Shown here in pieces: positions 1-9,107 of a stretch of 64,000 nucleotides of DNA. This DNA comes from Rhodanobacteraceae bacterium (GTDB lineage Bacteria > Pseudomonadota > Gammaproteobacteria > Xanthomonadales > Rhodanobacteraceae). The notes beneath the pieces were generated by a model, which worked only from the letters and a program-made list of their open reading frames with translations, was not told where the DNA came from and ran no database searches. Position numbers and translations under genes: made by a program. Position 1 is the first letter of the stretch. Every line of letters starts with the position of its first letter. The DNA lies in assembly GCA_003142815.1 (NCBI GenBank), contig PLNP01000055.1, positions 247,411-311,410 on the forward strand, written 5' to 3'.

Positions 1-171
1 AGCAGCGCCAGCTGCCCGAAGGGCGAGCACCAAGGATGGCGCGAGTTCACGTGCCCGGCCAGGGCGGAAGGGGGCGCCTTCTCCCAAGGGGAAGGGAAAG
101 AACTGAAACTCGACACTAATCAGATGACGCGTCGATCGAAAATCGGCCCCAATCGCGCGCGAGGATGAGGA
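1..171. other. Non-coding edge with a dispersed repeat fragment
   Basis: No gene is supported here. Bases 1-45 resemble a stretch near 14842-14885; both contain the core cccgaagggcgagcacca followed by ggatgg and gcgagt. This makes the edge a member of a dispersed intergenic repeat. The rest shows no ORF with family features and no clear hairpin. Confidence 0.5.
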
Positions 172-393
172 TCAGTACGCGGCGGCGGCGCTTTCCCACA
201 TATGGGTCAGCTTGTCCTTGGCTTGCAGTTTTTCTTTCTTCATCTTGAGCAAGGTCACGCCATCCATCGGCAGGACACCCAATTCGGCGTCGCGCACCTT
301 GCCATCGAGCTCCTTGTGGCGTTGATACAGGCTGCGGAATTCCGCGTTGCTCTGCATCAGCGACTCTATTTCTTTTTGATTCTGCTCGAACAT
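172..393 (-). CDS. YdcH/DUF465-type small protein
   Basis: This is a 73-residue, highly charged, helical protein of the YdcH (DUF465) type. Members are short cytosolic proteins of poorly known function. The sequence is almost all heptad-like helix, with a central GVLPMDG turn separating two helices, as is usual in the family. The reading frame stays open upstream, but the ATG at 393 is preceded by a very strong Shine-Dalgarno sequence (aaggaggtcagttg), which fixes the start. The upstream extension has no family character. A perfect 14-bp inverted repeat lies 34 bases upstream of the start. The gene stands alone on the minus strand. Family assignment rests on length and pattern. Confidence 0.8.
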   Translation of the reverse strand: MFEQNQKEIESLMQSNAEFRSLYQRHKELDGKVRDAELGVLPMDGVTLLKMKKEKLQAKDKLTHMWESAAAAY

Positions 394-426
394 CAACTGA
401 CCTCCTTCAGTGAGATGACCGCGGAC

Positions 427-458
427 GCAGCGACGCGACCCGGGGGTCGCGTCGCTGC
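427..458. repeat. Perfect 14-bp inverted repeat
   Basis: The arms gcagcgacgcgacc (427-440) and ggtcgcgtcgctgc (445-458) are perfectly complementary around a 4-base loop. It lies just upstream of the YdcH-like gene on its template side. No U-run follows on either strand, so it could be a protein-binding palindrome, a 5' UTR hairpin or a repeat remnant. Confidence 0.7.
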
Positions 459-923
459 GCTGCGGGACGAAGTTACAGCAAGATTGCGCGATGGCTTCCG
501 GAAGGAAACCGCCTGCGCCATGGGACGATGCAGAACCGCTGAAGAGGCGCGAATCGTGGTGCGGACGCCACTGCCAAGAAAACGTCCGAACAAGCGACTG
601 GGCCTTCCGAAAGTGGAGAGGTTGATTTCCTCTGTCGCGGTCGCTGCAGTCATGGGGCAAGCTCTGGCCCAAGTGGGTTTGGAAGAAACGCGGGCCACTT
701 GGGAGAGTGACGCTACTCCTCCGATCCGCGCTTCGCAACACGACATCAGCGCGCTGGAAAAATTCCCACAGCGCTCGCCGAGCATTGTGAACTATCCGTT
801 AAGAAACAATCGTTTGTGCGTCGCCAGCTGACAATCGGTCGTGCGCTTACGGATCCCGGAACGGGCCCGAATTCTGGCCCGTTTCTCGCATCAAGTGGCG
901 CCTGTGCGGGCGCCTATGGCTTG

Positions 924-1058
924 CAAAAGCCGAGCTCCTGCAGGAGCGCTGCAAACACGACCGGGGTGGGTGCGTCGTGGCGGATAGGTCGCGGCTACGC
1001 CGCTTGCACCTTTTTCCGGTGCTCCTACAAAAGCCGAGCTCTTGCAGGAGCGCTGCAA
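924..1058. repeat. Pair of 31-bp direct repeats
   Basis: Copies at 924-954 and 1028-1058 differ at one base. Each runs from caaaagccgagctc into tgcaggagcgctgcaa. Between them is a 'gtcgcggctacgccgc' type sequence that recurs at 45421-45549. These are dispersed intergenic repeats of the 'aggagcgctgcaagcgcgacc' style often seen in Xanthomonadales genomes. Confidence 0.7.
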
Positions 1059-1084
1059 GTGCGACCGGATCAGACAGAGACTTC

Positions 1085-2020
1085 TTAGCTTTTGCCGCCC
1101 TGAACGACGATCTCGACGCGGCCGCGTTTCGCCACGCTCGCGGTTGTCGTGATGCGATTCGCGTCGATGCCCGCAGCCACCAGGGCTTCCCGCATCGCCT
1201 TCGCGCGCTGCTGCGCCAGGGTGCGATTCGCGGCCGACATGTCGATGCGGATGCGGCTGGAGGCGTCCGTATTCACGAACGCGACCGCCTTGGTGATCTG
1301 TTTTGATGCGCCGATAGCGAATGACGACTTGCCATCGAGGAAAACGCTGTCGGGCAGCGCCAGCGTTCGGGTGGCGCTGGCTGCGCTGCCCTTGCTGACG
1401 GATGCGGCAGCGGCGCCGCCGGCCACGGCCGCTTCGAGCGCGGCTTCTTTTTTCGCGAGCGCGGTCGCCTTCGCCTGCGCATCGGCCATGCGTTTGGCCT
1501 GGTCGGCCTCGGCGCGCGCCGCGTCGGCCGCTTGCGTGGCCTGCTCGCCTTCGGCGCGTGCGGCTTCGGCATCGCGCCTGGCGCGCTCGGCTTCCTCGAT
1601 CCGGATCTGCGATTGCAGGCGCTGGCGTTCGAGTTCCGCGCGCGCTTGTGCGGCATCGCGTCGCGCGAGTGCGAGTTGCATGCGGTCGTTCTCGTGCTGC
1701 AAGTCATTGTGCTGGTCTTCGAGCGATTCGGCCTCGGCGCTCGCGCGCGCGACGGCGATGCGTCGCTCGGTCAGATAGACCTGCTCCTCGCGCTCGTTGC
1801 GACCGGCATTCTTCAAGTGTTCCAGCGCGGCGCGCGCACGATCCATCTGTGCCGGCGCGCGCAGGCCCAGCACCGGGTCGGCGGCGAGGCGATCGATTTG
1901 GTCGGACAAGCGCTGGTAGTCGTCATTGCCGCTGCGCGCCGACGCGTGATCCGGACCCAGCATACAGAACGCCAATGCGATCGCCGCGCAGCCATGAACG
2001 ACGCGATGCAGAGGCTTCAT
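1085..2020 (-). CDS. OmpA-like coiled-coil envelope protein
   Basis: This 311-residue protein probably sits in the periplasm. Residues 1-28 form a signal peptide ending near HASA. Residues 35-80 are helical, and about 85-200 is a long Ala/Arg/Glu-rich coiled coil. The C-terminal 90 residues resemble an OmpA-like peptidoglycan-binding domain, with FLDGKSSF near its start and an AQQRAKAMREALVAAGID helix followed by a basic VEIVVQGGKS tail. The domain is divergent, so peptidoglycan binding is inferred. The gene overlaps the preceding lipoprotein gene by 4 nt (ATGA), which implies translational coupling and a shared envelope role. No TolB, Pal or Tol genes are adjacent. Confidence 0.75.
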   Translation of the reverse strand: MKPLHRVVHGCAAIALAFCMLGPDHASARSGNDDYQRLSDQIDRLAADPVLGLRAPAQMDRARAALEHLKNAGRNEREEQVYLTERRIAVARASAEAESLEDQHNDLQHENDRMQLALARRDAAQARAELERQRLQSQIRIEEAERARRDAEAARAEGEQATQAADAARAEADQAKRMADAQAKATALAKKEAALEAAVAGGAAAASVSKGSAASATRTLALPDSVFLDGKSSFAIGASKQITKAVAFVNTDASSRIRIDMSAANRTLAQQRAKAMREALVAAGIDANRITTTASVAKRGRVEIVVQGGKS

Positions 2021-2403
2021 GGCTGCACCTGTGTGCCGGATTGGGAAAGCTCGCTATCAAGATTCGCGTTGTCCTGTTTCAGTTTGTCGACAGCGGCGCG
2101 CACCTTGCCAAGCCGCGATTTCGCGGCAGCCAGTTCGCTGTCGGCGGCGGACTCGCGCGCCAATTGCGCGGCCATATCGTAATCCTGACGCCCTTCCGCG
2201 GCTTGGGCCTGGTCGAAATGCTCGCCGGCCGCATGGTATTCGTTGGCGGCCCAGGTTGGCGCGTCGGCCGCGCGCGCGGCGCCGAGCGCACGCGATGCGA
2301 TATCGAGCTCATCGACTGGCGGACGTGTCGGACTGCACGCTTGCACGGACAATGCCGCAACAATCACAATCAGCACATGGATTTTTCGGCGGCTTGGTGG
2401 CAT
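2017..2403 (-). CDS. DUF4398-type lipoprotein
   Basis: This is a 128-residue predicted lipoprotein. The ATG at 2403 gives a short basic N-terminus (MPPSRRK), a hydrophobic segment and a lipobox-like LSVQAC, so the mature protein would begin at that Cys. An in-frame TTG at 2427 would only add eight residues before the basic region. The rest is helical and Ala-rich (DIASRALGAARAADAPTWA), matching DUF4398-like proteins that usually sit next to OmpA-like proteins. The next gene starts inside its stop codon. The pair probably forms an outer-membrane-anchored helical scaffold. No enzymatic motif is visible. Confidence 0.72.
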   Translation of the reverse strand: MPPSRRKIHVLIVIVAALSVQACSPTRPPVDELDIASRALGAARAADAPTWAANEYHAAGEHFDQAQAAEGRQDYDMAAQLARESAADSELAAAKSRLGKVRAAVDKLKQDNANLDSELSQSGTQVQP

Positions 2404-2535
2404 AAGTTCGGGGTCGCTCGGTGACAACCGGAATGTGGGTTATTGTGGCGACGCGCCGGCCGGTTTGGCAAATCACAGTACAAACTGCTGCGGCTGCCCG
2501 GCCGGGCACCTGACACCTCTTGCGAGAAGAATCCA

Positions 2536-3639
2536 ATGGACATCGGTTACTTTCTGAAACTGATGGGCGAGAAAGGCGCCTCGGACATGTTCCTGACCAC
2601 CGGCGCCCCGGTGAATATCAAGGTCGAGGGCAAGCTGTATCCGCTCGGCAACACCGGCATGCCGAGCGGCATGGTCAAGAAGATCGCATACTCGCTGATG
2701 GACGAAGGCCAGGTGCCGCAGTTCGAGAAGAATCTCGAACTCAACATGGCAATCGCGGTGAAGGACACCGGACGTTTCCGCGTCAACGTGTTCAAGCAGC
2801 GCGGCGAAGTCGGCATGGTGATCCGCGCGATCAAGAGCGAGATCCCGACTATCGAGCAGCTGCGTCTGCCGGTGTTGTTCAAGAACATCATCATGGAGCC
2901 GCGCGGACTGGTCCTGGTAGTCGGCACGACCGGCTCGGGCAAGTCGACGACGCTGGCGTCGATGATCGATTACCGCAACGCGAACACGGCAGGCCACATC
3001 CTGACCATCGAAGACCCGATCGAATACCTGTACCGGCACAAGAAGTCGGTGGTCAACCAGCGTGAGGTCGGTCTCGACACACACAGCTACAAAGAGGCGC
3101 TGAAGAACGCGATGCGCGAGGCGCCGGACGTGATCCTGATTGGCGAAATCCGCGATTCGGACACGATGGAAGCGGCCATCACGTTCTCGGAAACCGGGCA
3201 TCTGTGCCTGGCAACGCTGCATTCGAACAACGCCGACCAAACCATCGAACGCATTCTCAATTTCTTCCCGGAAGGGGCGCACAAGAATATCCTGATGAAC
3301 GTCGCGTTGAACCTGAAAGCGGTCATCAGCCAGCGCCTGGTCATGGGCAAGGACGGCCACCGCCTGCCCGCGGTCGAGGTGTTGATCAATACGCCCTTTA
3401 TCCGCGACCTGCTGCGCCGCGGCGAGATCCACAAGCTCAAGGAAGCGATGGACCGCAGTCTCGAGGAAGGCATGCAGACCTTCGACCAGTCGCTGTACGC
3501 GCTCTACAAGGAAGGCAAGATCGAGTTCGAAGAGGCGCTCAACCACGCCGATTCACGCGACGGGCTTGCGCTCAAGGTTCGCCTTGCCGAAGGCGCGAAT
3601 GTGCCGATGCACGAGGTGTCCGAAACACCCGGCTATTGA
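2536..3639 (+). CDS. pilU: Twitching motility ATPase PilU
   Basis: PilU is a hexameric ATPase that assists PilT in type IV pilus retraction at the inner-membrane base. The 367-residue product has an N-terminal PAS-like domain (1-110), Walker A GTTGSGKST at 130-138, an Asp-box ILTIEDPIEYLY, Walker B ILIGEIRD at about 200-207 and a His-box TGHLCLATLHSN at about 220-231. The PilU assignment over PilT rests on length and the C-terminal RDGLALKVRLAEG segment. The ATG at 2536 starts the conserved MDIGYFLKLM and has a weak GAGAAG ribosome site; the upstream in-frame extension is not conserved in character. No pilT lies beside it, so the partner must be elsewhere. Confidence 0.93.
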   Translation: MDIGYFLKLMGEKGASDMFLTTGAPVNIKVEGKLYPLGNTGMPSGMVKKIAYSLMDEGQVPQFEKNLELNMAIAVKDTGRFRVNVFKQRGEVGMVIRAIKSEIPTIEQLRLPVLFKNIIMEPRGLVLVVGTTGSGKSTTLASMIDYRNANTAGHILTIEDPIEYLYRHKKSVVNQREVGLDTHSYKEALKNAMREAPDVILIGEIRDSDTMEAAITFSETGHLCLATLHSNNADQTIERILNFFPEGAHKNILMNVALNLKAVISQRLVMGKDGHRLPAVEVLINTPFIRDLLRRGEIHKLKEAMDRSLEEGMQTFDQSLYALYKEGKIEFEEALNHADSRDGLALKVRLAEGANVPMHEVSETPGY

Positions 3640-3710
3640 GCGTTCGTGCCAGCGCTCCTGCGCACCCGCGCTGCTCTCGCGTATTGTGAGGGCGGCGGAA
3701 GGTGCGATGG

Positions 3711-3822
3711 CCTCGGCTCAATCGACCGGGAGAATCTCCGAATAGCTCGTTTGTGGATCGGCACGTTGGGTGACGGGCTGAACCTCGCCTCAATCGACCG
3801 GGAGAATCTCGGAATAGCTCGT
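3711..3822. repeat. Two 40-bp direct repeats
   Basis: Copies at 3711-3750 and 3783-3822 match at 38 of 40 positions and are separated by 32 bases. The shared core is atcgaccgggagaatctc followed by gaatagctcgt. The second copy runs directly into the dispersed element at 3821, so the block looks like layered repeat insertions. No terminal inverted repeats or ORF are associated. Confidence 0.8.
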
Positions 3823-3923
3823 CGTCCCGGCGAAAGCCGGGACCCAGCGTCTTCGTCACACGTGAACACGCTGGATAGCCCGCTTCGCTGTTGTGAAGCG
3901 CCTCCGGCTTGCGCCGGAATGAC
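3821..3923. repeat. Dispersed 'cccggcgaaagccggg' element, copy 1
   Basis: It begins gtcgtcccggcgaaagccg and continues gggacccagcgtcttc. After a spacer come cgctgga and ccggcttgcgccggaatgac. The ends are complementary enough to fold. Further copies or fragments are at 22038-22103, 31792-31874 and 32891-32916. Confidence 0.8.
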
Positions 3924-4043
3924 GAGAAATCGATTCCCAGAATTTGCCGAACACGTCGCGGCTTGCGCCGCTTCCACGACAGCAATACTCCGTGAATGCA
4001 TCGCGTAGACTAGCGCGTCGCATCGATTCGTCGGCCTGAACGC

Positions 4044-7000
4044 ATGTCCATTCCATCCGCTGCCCCGGTGCCGCGACTGCACGGCGTTGCCCAGAGCATG
4101 ATTCCACATGTCGTTGCGGCGGCGCAGGCGCTCGAGGCAGGTCGCGTCGATGAGGCCGGCAGACACCTTTCGATAGTAGCGGCCGCGTACCCGACACACG
4201 CGGAAATCCTGCGCCTGCAGGCCGGCATCCAGAGCCAGCGCGGGCAGCATCAGGATGCGATCGACTCGATGCGGCGTGCGCTAGCGCAACGCCCGTACGA
4301 TGGTCTGTACTACAACACGCTGGGTGCGGTGCTCGGCGCTGCAGGCGAGTTCGATGACGCGATCGCCGCATTGCGCCGCTGCTGCGAGCTGCAGCCGGGA
4401 TTTGCGGTGGCTTGGTACAACCTTGGCGTGATGCTGACGCGCTGCGTCCGGCACGATGACGCCGTCGTCGCGCTGAGAAAGGCGGTCGCGCTCGCACCCG
4501 ATCACGCCGCGGCGCGGGCGCTGCTGGCCGACATGCTTCGCGTCAGCGATCACGTTGCCGAAGCCGAGGCCGAGTATCGCCGCCTCATTGCCGAGCAGCC
4601 ATACGCCGGCATGGCCTGGTGGGGTCTCGCCGACCTCAAGACGATGCGGTTCTCCGAGGCGGACACCGAACGTCTGCAAGCCGCGCTCAGCGATCCGCGC
4701 GCGAGCGATGACGATCTGATCGCGATGGGTTTTGCATTTGCCAGGGCGCTCGACGATCATGGCCGCTACGCCGAATCGCTCGCCGCCCTGGAACGCGCGA
4801 ACGCGATCGCGCGCCGGCGCAGACAATGGGATGCCGCCGCGTTTGCAGCCCACATCCGCGCGATCAACGCAGCGTTCACGCCAACCCCCGCCGGCTCGCG
4901 CGAACCGCTCGGTGCCGAGGTCGTCTTCATCGTCAGCCTGCCGCGTTCGGGGTCGACCCTGATCGAGCAGATCCTCGCCTCGCATTCAGCAGTCGAGGGT
5001 GCGGGCGAGCTGCCGGACCTGCCGCTCGTCCTGGCCGAGGAATCGCGACGGCGCATGCAAGCGTTTCCGCAATGGGTGGGCGCGATGCAAGCCCAGGACT
5101 GGGAGCGGCTCGGGCGCCGCTATCTGGAACGCACCGCGCATTGGACGCGCAAACGTCGCATGTTCACCGACAAGCTGCCCAACAATTGGTATTACATCGG
5201 CGCGATCAGGGCGATGCTGCCGGCTGCACGCATCATCGCTTGCCGCCGCGATCCGCTGGAAACCTGCCTGTCCTGCTACCGTCAGCACCTCGACAACAAC
5301 GAATACACGCGTACCTTCGCGGACCTGGCCGGCTTCTGGCGCGAGTTCGATCGCAGCATCCGCCATGCACTCTCGATGCACAGGGGCGCGCTGCACGAGA
5401 ACGTGCTTGAGACGCTGATCGCCGAACCGGAAGCGCAGATCCGCCGGCTGGTGGATTTCTGCGGTCTGCCGTTCGATCCGGCCTGCCTCGATTTCCACCG
5501 CACCGAGCGCGACGTGCGTTCGCCGAGCGCGATGCAGGTGCGTCAGCCGCTGCGCCGTGATACCGCGCGCGCGCCGCGCTATGGCGCACTGCTGGATCCG
5601 CTGCGCGCGGCATTAGGCATGCCGCCTTTAGGGGTGGTGCCGGTGCAGGCGGAGGCGCCGAAGCGCTCCGAGCGGGAACGGGTGGAGCAGGTAAAGCGGC
5701 TCATTCTGCGCGGCGATATCGCTGCCACGGAAACGGCATTGTCGGCTGCACTCGCCGAGCATCCTCGCTCGGCGGAACTGCGCCGTGCGCTGGCAGGCGT
5801 GCACCTGCAGACGCATCGCCGAGGGCAGGCCGAATCGCTGCTGCGCACCCTACTGGAGGAGCGCCCGGACGATGCCGCCAGCGCGTTCCTGCTCGCACGC
5901 ATGCTCAGGGATGAAGGGCGCATGCGCGGCGCGTCCGGCGTGCTGCGCGCGTGTTTCGAGCACGGCCAGCACGATAGCGGGCTTGCGATCCAGGCTATCG
6001 AGCTGGCCGACGACTGCGGCTCCAAGCAGGACGCGGTGGCGATCGCGGAGCGGGCGATATCGATGAGTCCTGACGATCCGCGCCTGCATGCCTACGCGGG
6101 GATGCTGGACCTTCAGCTCGGCGAATTCGACCGTGCGCGGGAGCACTATCTCTTCGCGCTCGAACATGGCGCGCAGGCCTGCGAATGGCACGTTCCGCAC
6201 GGGCTTGCCAACACGCAGCGCTATCGCCAAGGCGACCACCCTGATTTCGCGCGGTTCCGCGCATGCCTTGAACGCGGGGACCTGAGCGAAAGGGCACGCA
6301 GCACACTCTTGTTCGCGCTCGGCAAGATGCACGACGACGTCGGCGAGTACGCCGAGGCCGCACGCTTTTTCCGCGAGGGCAACACGATCGCGCACGCGCT
6401 CAGCAAGTGGTCGCGCGAGCATTGGCAAAGCGCCGCCGCCGCGCTGCTCGCCGCGCGTCCATGCGGCCAACGGCTCGACGCTGCGCACGATTTCGTTCCG
6501 ATTTTCATCGTCGGCATGCCGCGTTCGGGGACAACCCTCGCCGCCGAATTGCTTGCGCGCCATCCTCGGGTCTGCAACCGCGGGGAACTGGCGTGGCTAC
6601 CGCAGCTCGCGCAATCGCCGGAGCTGGCCAACAACCCCGACCGCGCCGCGCTGGAGCGAGTCGCCGCGACGTGCACCCTGCATCTGCGCAGGGACGATTC
6701 CCACTCGCACTGGTTCATCGACAAGCAGCCGCTCAATTTCCGCTACGTCGACCTGATCCTGGCGCTCTGGCCGAACGCCAGGATCATTTACTGCCGGCGC
6801 AACGCGCGCGATAACGCCTTGTCGCTTTGGATGCAGTCGTTCCTCGAAGACCTGCAGGGCTACGCTTACGATTTCTCCGACATAGCGGTCGTGATGCAGG
6901 ACTGCGAGAGGCTGATGGCGCATTGGCAATCCATGCACGGGCCGTCTATTCGAACGGTGCAATACGAGCGCCTGGCGGCTGATCCGGCGGGCACGATCGC

Positions 7001-7184
7001 CGATCTCGCGGGCTGGCTGGATCTGCCGCCCATGAATGCGGGCGCGGGCGACGCCAAGACCTCGGCAAGCATCAGCACCGCGAGCCTTTGGCAGGCGCGC
7101 CAGCCGGTTTACACGCGTGCGATTGGCCGCTGGCGAAACTACGCGGCGACCGTGCCCGAGCTCCTGAAGTTTTCCGCCGAGTGA
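4044..7184 (+). CDS. Tandem TPR-sulfotransferase fusion protein
   Basis: This 1046-residue protein holds two complete TPR-sulfotransferase modules in one chain. Module 1 has TPR helices at about 20-270 and a sulfotransferase domain at about 290-540 with the PAPS 5'-phosphosulfate loop FIVSLPRSGST (295-305). Module 2 has TPR helices at about 550-770 and a sulfotransferase domain at about 815-1046 with FIVGMPRSGTT (821-831). Downstream elements such as TDKLPNNWYYIG, IDKQPLNFRYVDL and the CRRDPLE / CRRNARDN segments fit the family. Such enzymes transfer sulfate from PAPS to unknown acceptors, and the TPRs may bind protein. There is no signal peptide, so it is probably cytosolic. It converges with a single-module relative. 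The acceptor is unknown; family confidence is high. Confidence 0.88.
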   Translation: MSIPSAAPVPRLHGVAQSMIPHVVAAAQALEAGRVDEAGRHLSIVAAAYPTHAEILRLQAGIQSQRGQHQDAIDSMRRALAQRPYDGLYYNTLGAVLGAAGEFDDAIAALRRCCELQPGFAVAWYNLGVMLTRCVRHDDAVVALRKAVALAPDHAAARALLADMLRVSDHVAEAEAEYRRLIAEQPYAGMAWWGLADLKTMRFSEADTERLQAALSDPRASDDDLIAMGFAFARALDDHGRYAESLAALERANAIARRRRQWDAAAFAAHIRAINAAFTPTPAGSREPLGAEVVFIVSLPRSGSTLIEQILASHSAVEGAGELPDLPLVLAEESRRRMQAFPQWVGAMQAQDWERLGRRYLERTAHWTRKRRMFTDKLPNNWYYIGAIRAMLPAARIIACRRDPLETCLSCYRQHLDNNEYTRTFADLAGFWREFDRSIRHALSMHRGALHENVLETLIAEPEAQIRRLVDFCGLPFDPACLDFHRTERDVRSPSAMQVRQPLRRDTARAPRYGALLDPLRAALGMPPLGVVPVQAEAPKRSERERVEQVKRLILRGDIAATETALSAALAEHPRSAELRRALAGVHLQTHRRGQAESLLRTLLEERPDDAASAFLLARMLRDEGRMRGASGVLRACFEHGQHDSGLAIQAIELADDCGSKQDAVAIAERAISMSPDDPRLHAYAGMLDLQLGEFDRAREHYLFALEHGAQACEWHVPHGLANTQRYRQGDHPDFARFRACLERGDLSERARSTLLFALGKMHDDVGEYAEAARFFREGNTIAHALSKWSREHWQSAAAALLAARPCGQRLDAAHDFVPIFIVGMPRSGTTLAAELLARHPRVCNRGELAWLPQLAQSPELANNPDRAALERVAATCTLHLRRDDSHSHWFIDKQPLNFRYVDLILALWPNARIIYCRRNARDNALSLWMQSFLEDLQGYAYDFSDIAVVMQDCERLMAHWQSMHGPSIRTVQYERLAADPAGTIADLAGWLDLPPMNAGAGDAKTSASISTASLWQARQPVYTRAIGRWRNYAATVPELLKFSAE

Positions 7185-7212
7185 ACTCGGCATCGGTTGC
7201 GCGGCCGCGGGA

Positions 7213-9036
7213 TCAGCCTTCCGCTTCGGTCGCATAACCCCAGTGGTTGAGCATGGGGGCGAGGATCGGCAGTACCGGCTCGAACTCCCGGCGATAGCGC
7301 TGCCAGCGGTTCAAGCCTTTCCTGTTCACCGGCTCGATAACCTGCGTGTAGCTCGGCGTGGCGATATAGCCCTTCTCGCGGGCGCGCTCGTCGAAGCGTT
7401 CCAGCGGCGTGGCGTCCTCGAGTTCGAGGAACTCGGCGATGCGCCGGGAGTGCGCGGACACGTCCGCCACCAAGTCCTCGTAACGCGAGACCAGCACGCG
7501 CGGCTGGAACACCTCGACATGCCGCAGCCAGCTCCGCATCGCGGTGACGTAGGCTTCAGCGAGGCGCTCGAGCGATGCGCTTGCCGCCACCAGCACGCCG
7601 GAGCGGAAGTTCTGCATGTAGCAGCTGAGCAGCACATCGCAGGGATGGCGCAGGGCAAGGATGAATTTCGCCTGCGGAAACAAGCGGTGAATGAATGGCA
7701 CCCACAACATGTTCAACGGGTTCTTGTCGACCAGTTGCGCAATCCATTGACGGTCGATCTTTGCGCAGACGAGCGCAAGATAGCGTCTTCGCAATTCGTC
7801 GCAATCCGGTTGGCTCAAGCGGCCGATATCCTGCGGGACGAGGATGCCCTGTTCCGCCAGCTGGTCGGCCAGGATGTTGAAGAACGGCCGCTCGTCCATC
7901 GACTGCAGTCCGGGATGTGCGTCGAGCATCTGCTCGAGCAGCGTTGTGCCCGAACGCGGGAAGCCGACGATGAAGATCGGAGACTGCTGAGCGCCCGGTG
8001 CGATCAGCTGCGGCCAATTGCCGTACTCGGCGTCGGTGACGCGTCCGATCGCCGCCGGCAACACCGGCGCGCCCGCTTCCACCCGTTCGGGCCGCGCGAG
8101 TTCGATCTCCTCGATCTGCAGTCGATGTGCGATTTCCAAGGCCTGCATGGCTGCGTGCGTGTCTTTCTGCTTGTCGCAAATCTTGCCCAGCAGGAAGTAG
8201 TGCACGTAGTCGGTGACAGCGCGCGGACCCGCCTCGTCCAAGAGGTCTCTCGCACGCGCGAGATCGCCATCGCGCAGAGCCAGCGTGGCATGCTGGTGCG
8301 CGAGTTCCAGCCGCACGCGCTCGTCCGGCATCGACAGCATCTCTACGCGATGCAGCAGCGCTCTTGCGTCGTTCACGCGGTTCACGCGCTCGTACACGCT
8401 GGCAAGCTGCAATATCACTTCGGAGCTGTCGGGCGCGCGGCGGTAAAGATCTTCGAGCAGCGTCTGCGCGGCGCGCGCGTCGCCCAACGTGAGCTTCTCG
8501 TACGCCAGCGCCAATTGGAGGCTCTCGTCCAAAGGCAGCCAATGCTGCCAGTCTTTCAACAGCTCCTCTGCGGCATTGTCGCGGCAGAAATTGCAGGCGC
8601 GGGCCGCATGGATGCGCACCATGGGCAGATTCGGGTCCAGTCTCACCGCCTCGAGCAGGGTGTCGCGGGCAGCGGCGGGTTGACGGCGGTCCAATAGCAG
8701 CAACCCGAGGCTGACGCGCGGTCCGGCATTGGCCGGATCGAGATCGATCGCCTTCGCGAAGGCGGCCTGCGCCTCGTCGTGCGCGCCGTTTGCATGCAAG
8801 GCTGCACCGTAGTTGTTCCAATGCACGCTGCTGGTCGGAAACAAATCAATCAGGCGTGCATAAGCCGCGACCGCCTCGTCGAGGCGCTTTTGCCACTGCA
8901 GGCTCACGGCCAGGAACAAGAGCAGGCGTTCGTCTTGCGGATGGATCTGTAGCGCGGCGCGGCATAACCGTTCCGCCTCGCTCAACTGGCCGGCATCCAA
9001 TGCCGCGGAAATCGCTAGGGTAACGTGTGCAGTCAT
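7213..9036 (-). CDS. TPR-repeat sulfotransferase
   Basis: This 607-residue cytosolic protein has a TPR array at about 5-320 (repeated A-L/Y-G-x-A patterns) and a C-terminal sulfotransferase domain. Its PAPS loop IFIVGFPRSGTT lies at about 355-366, followed by DKNPLNMLWVPFI and a LRHPCDVLLSCYMQNF segment, all typical of the family. It is the same architecture as each half of the neighbouring 1046-residue protein. It lies downstream of a TonB-dependent receptor on the same strand, but an intrinsic terminator separates them and ends only 10 bases before its ATG. No clear Shine-Dalgarno sequence precedes the ATG, so expression may depend on read-through. The substrate is unknown. Confidence 0.88.
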   Translation of the reverse strand: MTAHVTLAISAALDAGQLSEAERLCRAALQIHPQDERLLLFLAVSLQWQKRLDEAVAAYARLIDLFPTSSVHWNNYGAALHANGAHDEAQAAFAKAIDLDPANAGPRVSLGLLLLDRRQPAAARDTLLEAVRLDPNLPMVRIHAARACNFCRDNAAEELLKDWQHWLPLDESLQLALAYEKLTLGDARAAQTLLEDLYRRAPDSSEVILQLASVYERVNRVNDARALLHRVEMLSMPDERVRLELAHQHATLALRDGDLARARDLLDEAGPRAVTDYVHYFLLGKICDKQKDTHAAMQALEIAHRLQIEEIELARPERVEAGAPVLPAAIGRVTDAEYGNWPQLIAPGAQQSPIFIVGFPRSGTTLLEQMLDAHPGLQSMDERPFFNILADQLAEQGILVPQDIGRLSQPDCDELRRRYLALVCAKIDRQWIAQLVDKNPLNMLWVPFIHRLFPQAKFILALRHPCDVLLSCYMQNFRSGVLVAASASLERLAEAYVTAMRSWLRHVEVFQPRVLVSRYEDLVADVSAHSRRIAEFLELEDATPLERFDERAREKGYIATPSYTQVIEPVNRKGLNRWQRYRREFEPVLPILAPMLNHWGYATEAEG

Positions 9037-9045
9037 GATCTCGAC

Positions 9046-9080
9046 AAAAAAAAGAAGCCGCGCGAGGTGACTCGCGCGGC
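9046..9080 (-). terminator. Intrinsic terminator after the TonB receptor gene
   Basis: On the minus strand the 10-bp stem gccgcgcgag/ctcgcgcggc (9057-9066 with 9071-9080, 4-base loop) is followed by cttctttttttt. It lies after the receptor stop (9108) and immediately before the sulfotransferase start (9036), so it should limit transcription of the latter. Confidence 0.9.
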
Positions 9081-9107
9081 TGCAAGGGTAGAACCCGCTA
9101 TTGGATC

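Larger units (their letters stand above)
394..1084. other. Long intergenic region with hairpins and repeats
   Basis: About 690 bases lie between the YdcH-like gene and the OmpA-like gene. The open frames here have no recognisable domain or good ribosome binding site. The region holds a perfect inverted repeat at 427-458, a second hairpin at 860-883 (stems aacgggcc and ggcccgtt, 8-base loop) and two near-identical 31-bp direct repeats at 924-954 and 1028-1058. The second hairpin lacks a convincing U-run, so it is not called a terminator. Confidence 0.5.
3640..4043. other. Repeat-filled intergenic region
   Basis: About 400 bases without a credible gene. They contain the two 40-bp direct repeats (3711-3750, 3783-3822) and a copy of the 'ccgggacccagcgtctt' dispersed element (3821-3923). 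A promoter for the downstream giant gene should lie in the last 120 bases, but none is clear. Confidence 0.6.

Noticed and set aside
202..831. 209-codon plus-strand frame over the YdcH-like gene
   Set aside because: No ribosome site or domain; the minus-strand gene has a near-perfect Shine-Dalgarno sequence.
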